DNA of 27,362 nucleotides. Origin: Schoenoplectus triqueter. Lineage: Eukaryota; Streptophyta; Magnoliopsida; Poales; Cyperaceae. Made by a program: the position numbers and the translations under genes. Below the pieces are notes generated by a model. That model did no database searches. It was not told the DNA's origin and worked only from the letters and a program-made list of their open reading frames with translations. The stretch lies in the NCBI GenBank assembly GCA_964058805.1, contig CAXKVV010000069.1:1-27362 (forward strand). Direction: 5' to 3'. The stretch's first letter is position 1; each line of letters opens with the position of its first letter. This document shows positions 11,455-21,512 of this stretch, piece after piece.

Positions 11455-11825
11455 TAAAGTTAAATTTTAAACTTTATCACATCATCATTTTTCTCCACCA
11501 TTGATTTTATTTTAATCTTTTCATCTTCTTAAATCCAAAGATTCATATAAAATAGTTTCTTTTTTCTCATTTAAAATAGTGTATGAAACTTAATTCTTAA
11601 AATGATCCAACTTTTTTATATAATCATTTATAGATTATTATGTATTTATTTATATTATTATTACTATAATAATTATTATTATCATAACTATCATTATTAC
11701 TTAGCATTTATAGCTAAAAATATTGTGTCAAATTTTTTTTAATGTGAAATTTGATTAAATATATTTATTTTTTTATATTATTAATTATTTATTTGAAAAC
11801 TATATTGTGAGGCGAAACCCGAGTT
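11455..11825 (+). repeat. AT-rich dispersed repeat, copy A
   Basis: This segment aligns by eye, in the same orientation and with many gaps, to 16415-16775. Shared landmarks are TTAATCTTT...CTTAAATC, ATTCTTAAAATGAT, a TTATTATTA-rich middle, and an end in which (A)ACCCGAGTTACAGCCCTAG corresponds to ATTCAAGTTATAATTCTAG in the other copy. No target duplication was found. It is probably an old element of unknown class. Confidence 0.45.
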
Positions 11826-12247
11826 ACAGCCCTAGACATGAAGCACTTGGCATTACTCAAAACTGAAGTTCATGCAGTGGATTTTGTAGCAGGCCATCAG
11901 CATATATAATGTTTTAGTTAAATTCATAAACATTGTTTAATTAGGGTTTACATATATTTTTATACAGTCACGAAAAAACAACGAGATGATGATCAGACTA
12001 TTAATTTAATCTATAATTTTTGCCTTTAATTTAATTTATTAATGTGAGAACTATTCTTTAAACCAGATTTTATAAGTTGAAATTCCAATCTAGGCACCGT
12101 AAGCAGGTTAAATTATCAGTATGTTCTATTTTTTTTGGGAGATAAAAAATACTACAACTTTAAATATCCATAAATGATCATATTCGGGTTTCAAACATGT
12201 TACCTCCCAATGGGAAACATTCTCTTGTTCTTTTTTTAAAGAAAAAG

Positions 12248-12321
12248 AAAATTGTTGATTCTTAAGCTAAGGTGTTCTTTTTTATTAAAAAAATTGTTGT
12301 TTCTTAAGCTAAGGTGTTTCT
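12248..12321. repeat. Short tandem duplication, 42-bp period
   Basis: AAAATTGTTG(A/T)TTCTTAAGCTAAGGTGTT occurs at 12248 and again at 12290 with one substitution and a short spacer. It is a local direct duplication with no evident function. Confidence 0.85.
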
Positions 12322-12403
12322 ATTATGCTTTTTTTTACATAGCATCTCTTTCATTTTCACAAGCTTTTAAAAAGATTTTGTCCGTAATTTAGGTAACTAT
12401 AAA

Positions 12404-12721
12404 GGAAGAGATCCCTTGAAAAATCTTAAAAATAAAAAAATATATAGATATATTATTTTACTTATAGATCGATGTGATTAAAATTTTATATAATTTTATT
12501 ATTATTTGTAAGTCCATCAAAGTCCATCAAAATGTTATGCATTTTACAACTATTTCAATTTAACGATCTTTGATGAACTATCAAACTATAATGAAATTTC
12601 ATAAAATTTAAATCACATCAATCTATACTCAGAATAATATATTTATAAGATTTTTTTCGTATTTATTTAAAGATTCATTATCAAAATTATCAAGATAACG
12701 ATTGTCAAGTGATTCCCTCCC
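12404..12721. mobile_element. Mutator-type (MULE) MITE with foldback structure
   Basis: A 318-base element flanked by a perfect 9-base target duplication AACTATAAA (12395-12403 and 12722-12730). Its ends are GGAAGAGATCCCTTGA and, from the right, GGGAGGGAATCACTTGA. The arms stay complementary inward: 12465-12525 pairs with about 12563-12630, leaving a loop of about 40 bases. A 9-base duplication is the hallmark of Mutator-like transposition. No coding capacity is seen. Confidence 0.88.
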
Positions 12722-12884
12722 AACTATAAATCTTATTTCCTAATAAGCTAATAAAACATAGATGCGGAGAATTTAAAATTTTAAATCATATTTACTTGCT
12801 GAGAATCCACCGAACATAACTTTTTTACCACTTTGTTAGTTTGAGATGTCAATTCTTTTTATTTAGAAAAAAAAAGGAGAAAGA

Positions 12885-13079
12885 TTATAGATTGATTGCA
12901 GCATTGATGCTATCACTGTTCTTTTTCCATGCCAGGAAAGAGTTAATATAACACAGCGGCGACCTTATTACAACATGCTTCTCACCAAACACAACATTAA
13001 CTCCATCTCGCGCTTTCTCCATCTCTACTTTAGTCGACTTTTTAACTTCATTTATTATCATTGCGAACTGACAAAACAT
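12885..13079 (-). pseudogene. Unrecognised coding-like fragment
   Basis: An open frame of about 64 codons on the - strand that stands out from very AT-rich surroundings by higher GC, mixed codons and normal protein composition (for example KARDGVNVVFGEKHVVIRSP). It ends with TAA at 12887-12885. The sequence just before the useful frame (TTTTGTCAG then TTCGCAATG, near 13070) resembles a splice acceptor, so it could be the last exon of a lost or captured gene. I do not recognise the family. It starts about 155 bases right of the Mutator-type MITE, outside its duplication. Confidence 0.3.
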
Positions 13080-13280
13080 TTGTCAATGAAATTAGGTACT
13101 TTTTGTAGCGGTTTTGTGATGTGAAGATGTAAAAAGCGTGTCGCATTCTATGCAGATCAAATTGCTCCTTTCTTTTAGCTATTTTAATATAATTGCAGGT
13201 GTGTTCTACAAATCTGTCCAAACTTCAATCTGTTTGTGTTTCTTTTACTGTTACATATATAGACCTAAATGTTGTTAGAA

Positions 13281-13751
13281 TCTATACTATTATATAAAGC
13301 ATCTAAGAATTGGAAGGTCCATTTTTTGTCATGGTAATTTTTTATTATACCCATTTTATCCCTCAATTAGACGGCTAATATTTATTTTTGATTGATCGAA
13401 CGTATGTGATCGTGTCCATTGATCCCCTCTTTCTCTCCATTTCTTTTCCTTAAATACTATTATTTCCATAATATTGTTTTCTTTTATTTAGAAACCTTAT
13501 GCATATTTGGTAAGAAATTAATGGTGATAATATATATTAGAATAATTTACTTTTCTTACCATAAAAATCATGAATCATTAACTCATATTGTGCAAAAATC
13601 TCATTCAAGATTAAATATAGTCTTTATTATAGGTTTTCTTTATAATTTGGTGAATTTATAATTTAATATTAAATAAATATGATTTTTTTATTTTATAATA
13701 TTTTAATGTTTAAATAAAAGAGTCTGCTGCAACGCGCGGGTATATAGCTAG
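13281..13751 (+). mobile_element. Non-autonomous Helitron, copy 1 (full length)
   Basis: A 471-base element that begins TCTATACTATTATATAAAGC after A13280 and ends ...CGCGCGGGTATATAGCTAG before T13752. A 5' TC, a 3' CTRR and insertion between A and T are the Helitron rules. The end resembles plant Helitron ends of the GCAACGC(G/A)CGGG type. I cannot draw a strong 3' hairpin. There are no coding frames. Three related copies lie to the right in the opposite orientation. Confidence 0.78.
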
Positions 13752-14967
13752 TATTATTAATTAGTACAAATGCAAAGCAATGTTCAAAGTATACAAGGGC
13801 GGGACTAGGGACTTGGCCCTCTATAATACGAAATTTGTATTGAGAGATTAAAAATGATAGTATATTTTGAGAAGTTTTATACACTCGGTCTCTTTAATAT
13901 TTATATTTAATGTTCAATATAATATTTTCTCTTTCCCTCCACTCCAAATTAAAAAATTTATTCCATGAATTTTGACATGTCGATGTAAATGTCTAATCCC
14001 AGCCACAAATCTATAGGCTCAAAATTAAACTATCATGAAAAAAATTTCTTATTTAAAAAGAATGTTTATTACTCATACATAGCGATAACTCAGTTTATTT
14101 ATCAGTCATGTGCAAGGCAAATTCTAAAATAATTGTATAAATACTCTTTAATTTATAGCCAGTTGAATGAGTCTCAAAATCATATATAATCGGTATTTTT
14201 CTCGTAAGATTCCTATCTAAGCTTTATTTTGAATTACGAATTGATTACATCTCAGAGTTTTCTAAAAGTGTTTTCATATTATTCTTCTCTATAATTTATA
14301 TGAGTGAACCTAGAATGTTCCTAAGAGCATTAAGCTCGACGATGTTTTCAACTAAAAGAACGTATATTATTATACCCAATTTCCAATTTATGGTACTCCA
14401 TAATTTTTTTATATAAAAATCTTATGAAATATAAAAAAATTCTATTTTATAAGTTCATTTTAAGTAATTGTTTCATATTTTTAAAAATAATCTATTTTTA
14501 TTTGCAAATTTTATTATGTTATTATTATTTTGGAGTCATCTTTTGAAAATTTTGAAACAAATAATTATATTATTTTGTTTCTTTTCAATAATATTTTTTG
14601 GTTGATAATTTTCACTCACATTAACTTATACTATTTAATAATTTTATTTTTTGTTCGTTATTCAAAGTAATGCTTTATAAATTTCCGTTTTACTATTACG
14701 TGGAGTTCATCTCACGAAATGTATCAAATAAGTTACTCCGTTATACTGTTTTCTTTAAAATAAACATTGTATATTTGTATGCAATTGAAAATATTTATCA
14801 TAGAATTTAATTCAATTGTTTAACATATATTTTTTATTATCCAAATAAAGTTTTAAAAAATTAATAGAAAAAATCTAACAACAGTAGTAAGTCGTAACAT
14901 GAGATAATGCTGGAATCTATCACGCCTCCAAGGAGATGACTTGTGTTATTCTGATTTTGGTTCTAGG
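13752..14967. other. AT-rich DNA, no gene
   Basis: The only distinctive stretch is GGGCGGGACTAGGGACTTGG near 13797, which resembles the start of degraded plant hAT-type elements; I could not find a matching opposite end or target duplication. The rest is low-complexity AT-rich sequence. Confidence 0.5.
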
Positions 14968-15385
14968 TAAGGGTGTCAATTATTGATCTGATTCGATCGG
15001 AATCCGATCTGATTTGATACGATCCGAATATAAATGGGTCAGATATGGATTTAATTTTTTTTATCCGGCTCAGATTCGGGTCAACCTGACCTGACCCGAT
15101 TAATTATATTTTTTGAAATAATTTTATAATAATTTAGAACTAATTAAAATTTAAATATACACTAATTATATACTAATTTAGATTAATTATAAATTAATCA
15201 ATATTTTATTGCTTAAAATTATATAAAATTAATTAATAAATATTTAATTATTTTACACTGGTCGGGTCGGATATGGATCAAGATTTTTTGACCCGAATTT
15301 AATCGGGTCAGGTTCGAATTGGATCAAAAAAATAATAAAATAATATGACCTGACCCGAATCCGACCCGACCCATTAACACCCGTA
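14968..15385. mobile_element. hAT-type MITE with GGGTGT ends, copy 1
   Basis: A 418-base element with ends TAAGGGTGTCAAT and, from the right, TACGGGTGTTAAT (11 of 13 match). It is flanked by the 8-base duplications GTTCTAGG (14960-14967) and GTTCTCGG (15386-15393), one mismatch. Inside both ends are clusters of GGGTC/GACCCG motifs in inverted arrangement around a very AT-rich core (15110-15255). An 8-base duplication fits the hAT superfamily. Confidence 0.8.
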
Positions 15386-15641
15386 GTTCTCGGACAAAAA
15401 ATAAATGAATCAGATTGATTTATTTTTCTTTCTGTTCCTTTTCATTTTATCTCTTCGGAATTCATCAGATATGTTGATTTTTAATCCGAAAACCCGATCA
15501 GAATAATAGAGAATAAGATCCGCTTAGTTTCTAGTTTGTTGACCGACTCTGAGGATTGGGAGAGCTCGTGATGCCATCTTGACTCCTGTCAGAAGCTTCT
15601 GGAATCTGGAGTTCTGCATAGCTAAAGTGCTTTTGCGTTAA

Positions 15642-16093
15642 CTAGCTATATACCCGCGCGTTGCAGCAGAATTTTTTATTTAAACATTAAAATATTATAA
15701 GATAAAAAAAATCACATTTATCTAATATTAAATTATAAATTCACCAAATTATAGAGAAAACATATAATAAAGACCATATTTAATCTTGGAAGAGATTTTT
15801 GCATAATATGAGTTAATGATTCATGATTTTTACGGCAAGAAAAGTAAATTATTCTAACATATATTATCACCATTAATTTCTTACCAAATATGCACAAGGT
15901 TTCTAAATAAAAAATAAAAATTATGGAAATAATAGTATATGAGGGAAAGAAATGGAGAGAAAGAGGGGATCAATGGACGCGATCACATACGTTCGATCAA
16001 CCAACAATAAATATTATCCGTCTAATTAAGAGATAAAATGGGTATAATAAAAATTTACCATGACGAAAAATGGACTCTCCAATTCTTAGATGC
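15642..16093 (-). mobile_element. Non-autonomous Helitron, copy 2
   Basis: Reverse-oriented relative of the 13281 element: read on the - strand it ends ...GCGCGGGTATATAGCTAG followed by T (A15641 on the + strand). It matches copy 1 along its length up to GCATCTAAGAATT, where the first 19 or so bases of the 5' end are missing or replaced. The 3' end follows the Helitron CTRR-T rule. Confidence 0.75.
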
Positions 16094-16414
16094 GATAAAT
16101 AGAAAACTTTTACATTTTACAAAATATCTACTACCATGTGGGTATATGACTGTGTGTATCTAACAAGGAACAAATACCCACCAAATTTTTGTTCGGGTCA
16201 CTCAGGGGTGAGGCCGTCAGGGCAAGAAAAATAAATAAACCTATATTTTTAGATAAAAATGAATGACGATGACCCTCATACTCCTGAAATATTGTTGATT
16301 TATAATTATAACATAATATACGTAATTTGTGTTGTTGATCTCTATATAATGTTGTACTACGCAAATCAATTTTGTAGCATGCCGCATGCGCGATAGTTCT
16401 TAATACATAAAAAA

Positions 16415-16775
16415 AGTTGAGTTTTTACACTTTTCAAGCTTAATAACACATTACGACTCTTCTTTATTATTAGTTTTATTTAATCTTTATCTACTTAAAT
16501 CTAACTATTCATATATAAATTTTCTCTTTTAAATACAAATAAATGTAATATATTTAATGTGAAATTTAACTCTTAAAATGATTAAAGTTTTTAGATTATC
16601 TTTGATAGATTTATTTAATTATAGAGTATTATTATTATTATGTACATCTTAAACATTTGAAAAATCATGTTCAAAATTGTCTTAATATAATTTTTTTATT
16701 AAATATATTTAAAAAATTTATATTTTTAATTATTTATTTTAGAATTATTTTGTCGAGATAAAATTCAAGTTATAA
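16415..16775 (+). repeat. AT-rich dispersed repeat, copy B
   Basis: Diverged relative of 11455-11825 in the same orientation, with shared ATTCAT(A)TA, AACTCTTAAAATGATTAAAG and an end in AAGTTATAATTCTAG. Similarity is by eye only; no flanking duplication is visible. Confidence 0.45.
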
Positions 16776-17223
16776 TTCTAGCTAATATATAGAACAGATA
16801 AACGACAAAAAAATCATATTTCTTTACTCGGTTATCTCATGGATGCTACAAAATACAGTCGTGCAGCACAGCATCATATTAAATATATTTTTTTAAGTAA
16901 TGTTCGTGTGCTTTAAGCAACGTTCAAAATTCATTAACTAGTTAGTAATTGAACATGCCCATTTGCCTTTGCACTCTCTCCTGCTTCAATCAAAAAATAA
17001 ATTGTTTAGTATTATATATCTAGTAGGTACCGACCACCAAGATGTATGCTTAGGCACGTTACACTTGACGAAAGCTCATCGATACGTGCATACAGCGACG
17101 TAGAAATGTAAATTTTATTTTATTTATTTCGAGTGGAGAGAAGTGTGAACTAAAAACAAGGTTGTAATTAAGTTGCATCGTGTACGGAAACATCAATTAT
17201 ATATTTTATCAGTGACCCGAAAG

Positions 17224-17428
17224 CAGTGGCGTAACTAGAATTTTGACTCGATAGAGTTCCATAATTTTTTTTTTGACAATTCACTTGATCTCTTTTCTTT
17301 TTTTTTTTCACTAGAAGCTTTGAGGTCATACTCTTTTTTTACTGGATTCCTTATTTTTTTTCAGTAGAGTCCTTAATTTTTTCTTAAATTTCAGTAGAGT
17401 TCTTGGACCTCAAACTCAGCACCTGGCG
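17224..17428 (+). mobile_element. Small element starting CAGTGGCGTAACTAGAATTT
   Basis: The segment begins with a motif common at the start of degraded plant transposons and is bracketed by GACCCGAAAG (17214-17223) and GACCCGAGAG (17429-17438), a 10-base near repeat with one mismatch. Inside are diverged T-rich units with TTCAGTAGAGT(C/T)CTT (about 17360 and 17390). No convincing terminal inverted repeat was found, so the class is open. Confidence 0.45.
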
Positions 17429-17583
17429 GACCCGAGAGGCTGTTTCGATTGCATTCTCTCCTTCGAAAATATTATATATTCAAGTACATTATTTCTCGTA
17501 TAAAATTTTCGAATGCCGTTTAACATATTAATTTAATTTGATTTTGATTTTCAGTTTTCTCAAGTACTGTAAAAAAATATGGC

Positions 17584-18450
17584 GTAAATTACATATGTGG
17601 TACTTCTTAAAATTTCAAAAATATTAATTTAATACTGAAAGTATAATTTTTTATGAGATTGGTCCTTAAAGTTTCAAATATATAATTTTACTTAATTTAT
17701 ATAAAATTAGTCTGATATTTAAAATTCATTAAAAAAATTGATATTCTCACCTATCGTAGCATTATTTTTAGCATCAAAGTTAATATAAATGTAGTAATAA
17801 AAATAATACATTAGTTTTCTAATATAAATTAATTAAAATAATACTTACACATATTTTCACAAAAATTTAAGTTATATTGTATGGTATGGGATGTGAATGC
17901 AGATATTTATCTTTTAACATTGATAATAATAGACTAATTTATTATACATAAAAAATTTAAGAACTAAAATGATAATTAGTAAATTTTAAGACCAATTTGG
18001 TAATAATACTTTTAAGGATCAAAATGATACATTTAAATTTTAAATTTTGAGGACAAATAATATAAGAGCATCTCCAAAGCACAAATCATTTAGAGTTGCT
18101 AATAACTGCCACATCATTCATTTAATAATTGATTAGAAATTTTACAGAGCATACTCCATCGCAAAAAATAAAAAGACAAATTATTTAATGGCATTTTTTT
18201 AGTTCTAGTGTCAAATTGGCAGCATCAAATTCTTTTTCAATGCTACTTTTGTTTTAGAAATTTCTTTTTCATTACTGAATCAAGTGAATTTCTAAATAAC
18301 GTAGCGTTTAGAAATGAGTTTCTATTTTAGCAACTATCCTCCATAATTTCTAAATTAGAAACTCTCATCCAACTCAGAAATTAGCAACTCATTAGAAACT
18401 CTCATTGAAGATGCTCTAGATAATTTAAAACCATCCACGTAATTTACTAT
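17584..18450. mobile_element. Old inverted-repeat element split by a nested MITE
   Basis: GTAAATTAC near 17586 and its complement GTAATTTAC near 18441 could be outer ends. Further in, 17600-17720 is loosely complementary to 17935-18060, both arms carrying (T)GGTCCTTAAA/GGATCAAAAT-type motifs. The right arm is interrupted by the MITE at 18066-18416. Boundaries are inferred; no target duplication was found. Confidence 0.4.
18066..18416. mobile_element. MITE with GAGCATCTCC ends
   Basis: A 351-base segment with ends GAGCATCTCCAAAGC and, from the right, GAGCATCTTCAATGA, typical of a widespread plant MITE type. The flanks TAA and TAG are compatible with a decayed three-base TAA duplication as in PIF/Harbinger elements. 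The interior has repeated TTTCTAAT and AGAAACTCTCAT motifs. Confidence 0.65.
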
Positions 18451-19975
18451 ATATATATTTAAACTTTCATTTTTAGAACATCGTGTGTACAAAATGGAAC
18501 ATCAATCAATCACTTCTGAAATAGTTTGGCGAATTATCTGATGATTCTGATCTAAAGGAAGGTGTACGAGCACTGAGCAGTTAATCTGTTAATTAACTTC
18601 TCCGGTTTGATCAGATTGATCTAAAATATGTTTAAACATATGTTAGCTGCTATATTCTAATTAATCGTCCAATAAATTTTGGTGATAAATATTAAAAGAT
18701 TTATTGTTTACGATAAGCCAACATGAGTAACATTACTGAACATGAGAAAATCTCGTGTAATATATTCTAAAGTAAAACGTAATTATTGAGACAGTATTGT
18801 CTATTTTATTTTGCATATAAATATTTTTTATTTATAACCACATTAGTAATGTGGTTATCATAAGTTAAATATATCAACAATGATCTTTATGAATAATACT
18901 ATTCATTTATTCCTTAGAATTTTTATAAGCACTTTATTTACAATATTGTTTGTCGGTCAAACTCTTTTGCAAATTGTAAGATGGGAACATTTGTACTTAA
19001 ACTGAATTGCAAACGTCTCAAAATATATATTTTCAGCTTTAAAAATTTAATTATATCGTTCAATAGATTATTGATAACGAGATATCATTGGATACAGAAG
19101 CTTTTATTTTAGAGTTTTTAAGTATTTGTTTTAATTTCTGGAACGACCTTTTTTCATACAAACATTGATTTTTTTATTAATATTTTAAATCCATCTCAAA
19201 ATTTTCAAATAAAAAGAATTGAAATATCTAAAAATGAAAATTTCTTATATCCTATATTTTTTTAATATAACAAATTTATCAAGCATCATAAATCAAATTT
19301 TCCAGCATAAAAAATGTAATTCAAAGTGTTTGCGCCTCAACCCAAATTGCGTGCATTTTCACGATAATCTATTTAATAAATTTTTAATATGTAAACATTT
19401 TTTAATAAAAACTCATTCGAAATCTGCATAATCTGTCCCCCCAAACAAGTGGGCTGAATTGCTTTCAAGTTTAAATTACAATATTTACTTGAGAATTGAA
19501 AGGTAGCAGCCAAAGTACAAGATAAAAGAAACTTAATTGTTTCCGAGTGCACGATCGAAAAATATTATCAAAGGGAACCTAATAAACTCGTGGCATTCAA
19601 AAAAATCGTGACAGCTAAATTTCCCTCGATTTTATAATTAGCACTTGTTAATTGAAGTGTTTTAAGCGTAAATCTTGATACGTAAGAAAAAATGAAACCC
19701 AACCATGACTTAAGAAAAAATGTTGTTACTTTATTTTTTTATAATATTACAAAGCTCAGATATCTCTATTTAAAGTAATATAAAAATTACGCTAAACTCA
19801 GGAAGCTTTTCGCATTTTAACAATTTTCTAACCTGACGCCGACACTTTTTATTTTGAAAAAATGTTATAGAGATATCAGAATTGATACGGACTCTATTAT
19901 TAATGCGCGTCTAGAGTTATTATTTATAGGACATTTGAATTTTAAATGGAGAACCAATCTATAGGACATGGCATC
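18451..19975. other. AT-rich DNA, no gene
   Basis: No coding region is recognised. It contains the palindrome at 18834-18858, and otherwise I see no element ends. An open frame near 19219-19431 has AT-driven composition only. Confidence 0.6.
18834..18858. repeat. Perfect 12-bp palindrome, one-base centre
   Basis: ATAACCACATTA, then G, then TAATGTGGTTAT. It is a perfect 25-base inverted repeat in otherwise unstructured AT-rich DNA. It could be the remains of an excised foldback element or a protein-binding site; nothing nearby decides this. Confidence 0.9.
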
Positions 19976-20384
19976 TAGGTGTGTGATTGGGTCGGGTTCG
20001 GATCGGGTCATCATTGTCTTTTTTTTATCCGACCCGATCCGATTCATATAAAATAATTAAGTATTTATTAATTATTTTTATATAATTTTAAGTAATTTAA
20101 TATTAATTAATTTATAATTAATCTTAATTAATATATAATTAGTGTAGATTTAAATTTTACTTAATATTAAATCATAAAATTACACCAAAAAACATAATGA
20201 AACGGGTCGGGTCGGATCGGATCGGATCGACTCATACGCGACCCGACCCGGCCCGTGAGGGTATTACGGGTCAAAGAATCTTGACTCGTACTAGACCCAT
20301 TTATTTTCGGATCATTTCGGGTCGAGACAGGTTCAAGTCAGATCGGGTTGACCCATTGGATCAGAACAAGTTTTGACACATCTA
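19976..20384. mobile_element. hAT-type MITE with GGGTGT-like ends, copy 2
   Basis: A 409-base relative of the 14968 element. Its ends are TAGGTGTGTGATT and, from the right, TAGATGTGTCAAA. GGGTCGGGTTC-type clusters lie inside both ends around an AT-rich core (20045-20195). Size and layout match copy 1. The flanks ATGGCATC and CGACCATC share only four of eight bases, so the duplication has decayed or the ends are slightly off. Confidence 0.6.
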
Positions 20385-20643
20385 CGACCATCTGTGCTAT
20401 ACGTAGCACCGATATCAAACTCTATATTAAAAATAAGTATTATATAATAAAAATATTTTAGTTAACAATAAGTGTTTAGAATGAATATAATTGTTAATAC
20501 TTGCAGCATTTCTGAGGAGATGATCTCAACAAATGCGGAAGACATGCACAATTAGCATGCACTATGCGCAGGTACGGTCTACAATTCTTTTCAATGACAA
20601 ATAGAGATATTTATTAATTTTTTTCAATCTCCTTTTATAAGAA

Positions 20644-21048
20644 CTATATCCGCGGTTGCAGCAGAATTTTTTATTTAAATATTAAAATATTATAAGATTA
20701 AAAAATTCGTATTTATCTAATATTAAATTATAAATTCACCAAATTATAGAGAAAACATATAATAAAGACTATATTTAATTTTAGATGAGATTTTTACACA
20801 ATATGAGTTAATGATTCATGATTTTTATGGCAAGAAAAGTAAATTATTCTAACATATATTAACACCATTAATTCCTTACCAAATATGCACAAAGTTGCTA
20901 AATAAAAAAATAAAAATTATGGAAATAATAGTATATAAGGGAAAGAAATGGAGAGAAAGAGGGGATCAATGAACGCGATCACATACGTTCGATCAACCAA
21001 CAATAAATATTATCCGTCTAATTGAGGGATAAAATAGGTAAAATAAAA
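20644..21048 (-). mobile_element. Helitron-like copy 3, first unit of a tandem pair
   Basis: It matches copies 1 and 2 from the 3' end (- strand ...CTGCTGCAACCGCGGATATAG) to the GGTAAAATAAAA region, where its 5' portion is cut off and copy 4 begins directly. Its 3' end differs from copies 1 and 2 (CCGCGG in place of CGCGCGGG, and no CTAG). It is nearly identical to copy 4, with about five differences over 400 bases by eye. Confidence 0.72.
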
Positions 21049-21512
21049 ACTATATCCGCGGTTGCAGCAGAATTTTTTATTTAAATATTAAAATATTATA
21101 AGATTAAAAAATTCGTATTTATCTAATATTAAATTATAAATTCACCAAATTATAGAGAAAACATATAATAAAGACTATATTTAATTTTGGATGAGATTTT
21201 TGCACAATATGAGTTAATGATTCATGATTTTTATGGCAAGAAAAGTAAATTATTCTAACATATATTATCACCATTAATTCCTTACCAAATATGCACAAAG
21301 TTGCTAAATAAAAAAATAAAAATTATGGAAATAATAGTATATAAGGGAAAGAAATGGAGAGAAAGAGGGGATCAATGGATGCGATCACATACGTTCGATC
21401 AACCAACAATAAATATTATCCGTCTAATTGAGGGATAAAATAGGTAAAATAAAAATTTACCATGACAAAAATGGACCCTCCAATTCTTAGATGCTTTATA
21501 TAATAGTATAAA
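21049..21512 (-). mobile_element. Helitron-like copy 4, second unit of a tandem pair
   Basis: Second unit, offset 406 bases from copy 3. It runs to a nearly complete 5' end: on the - strand the start reads TATACTATTATATAAAGCAT, with the leading TC changed. It shares the altered CCGCGG 3' end with copy 3, so the two form a sublineage distinct from copies 1 and 2. Confidence 0.72.

Noticed and set aside
20644..21512. CRISPR-like or LTR pair reading of the tandem repeats
   Set aside because: The two units are long, adjoin directly, and match Helitron-like copies elsewhere in the window. There are no spacers, no TG...CA ends and no internal retroelement domain.
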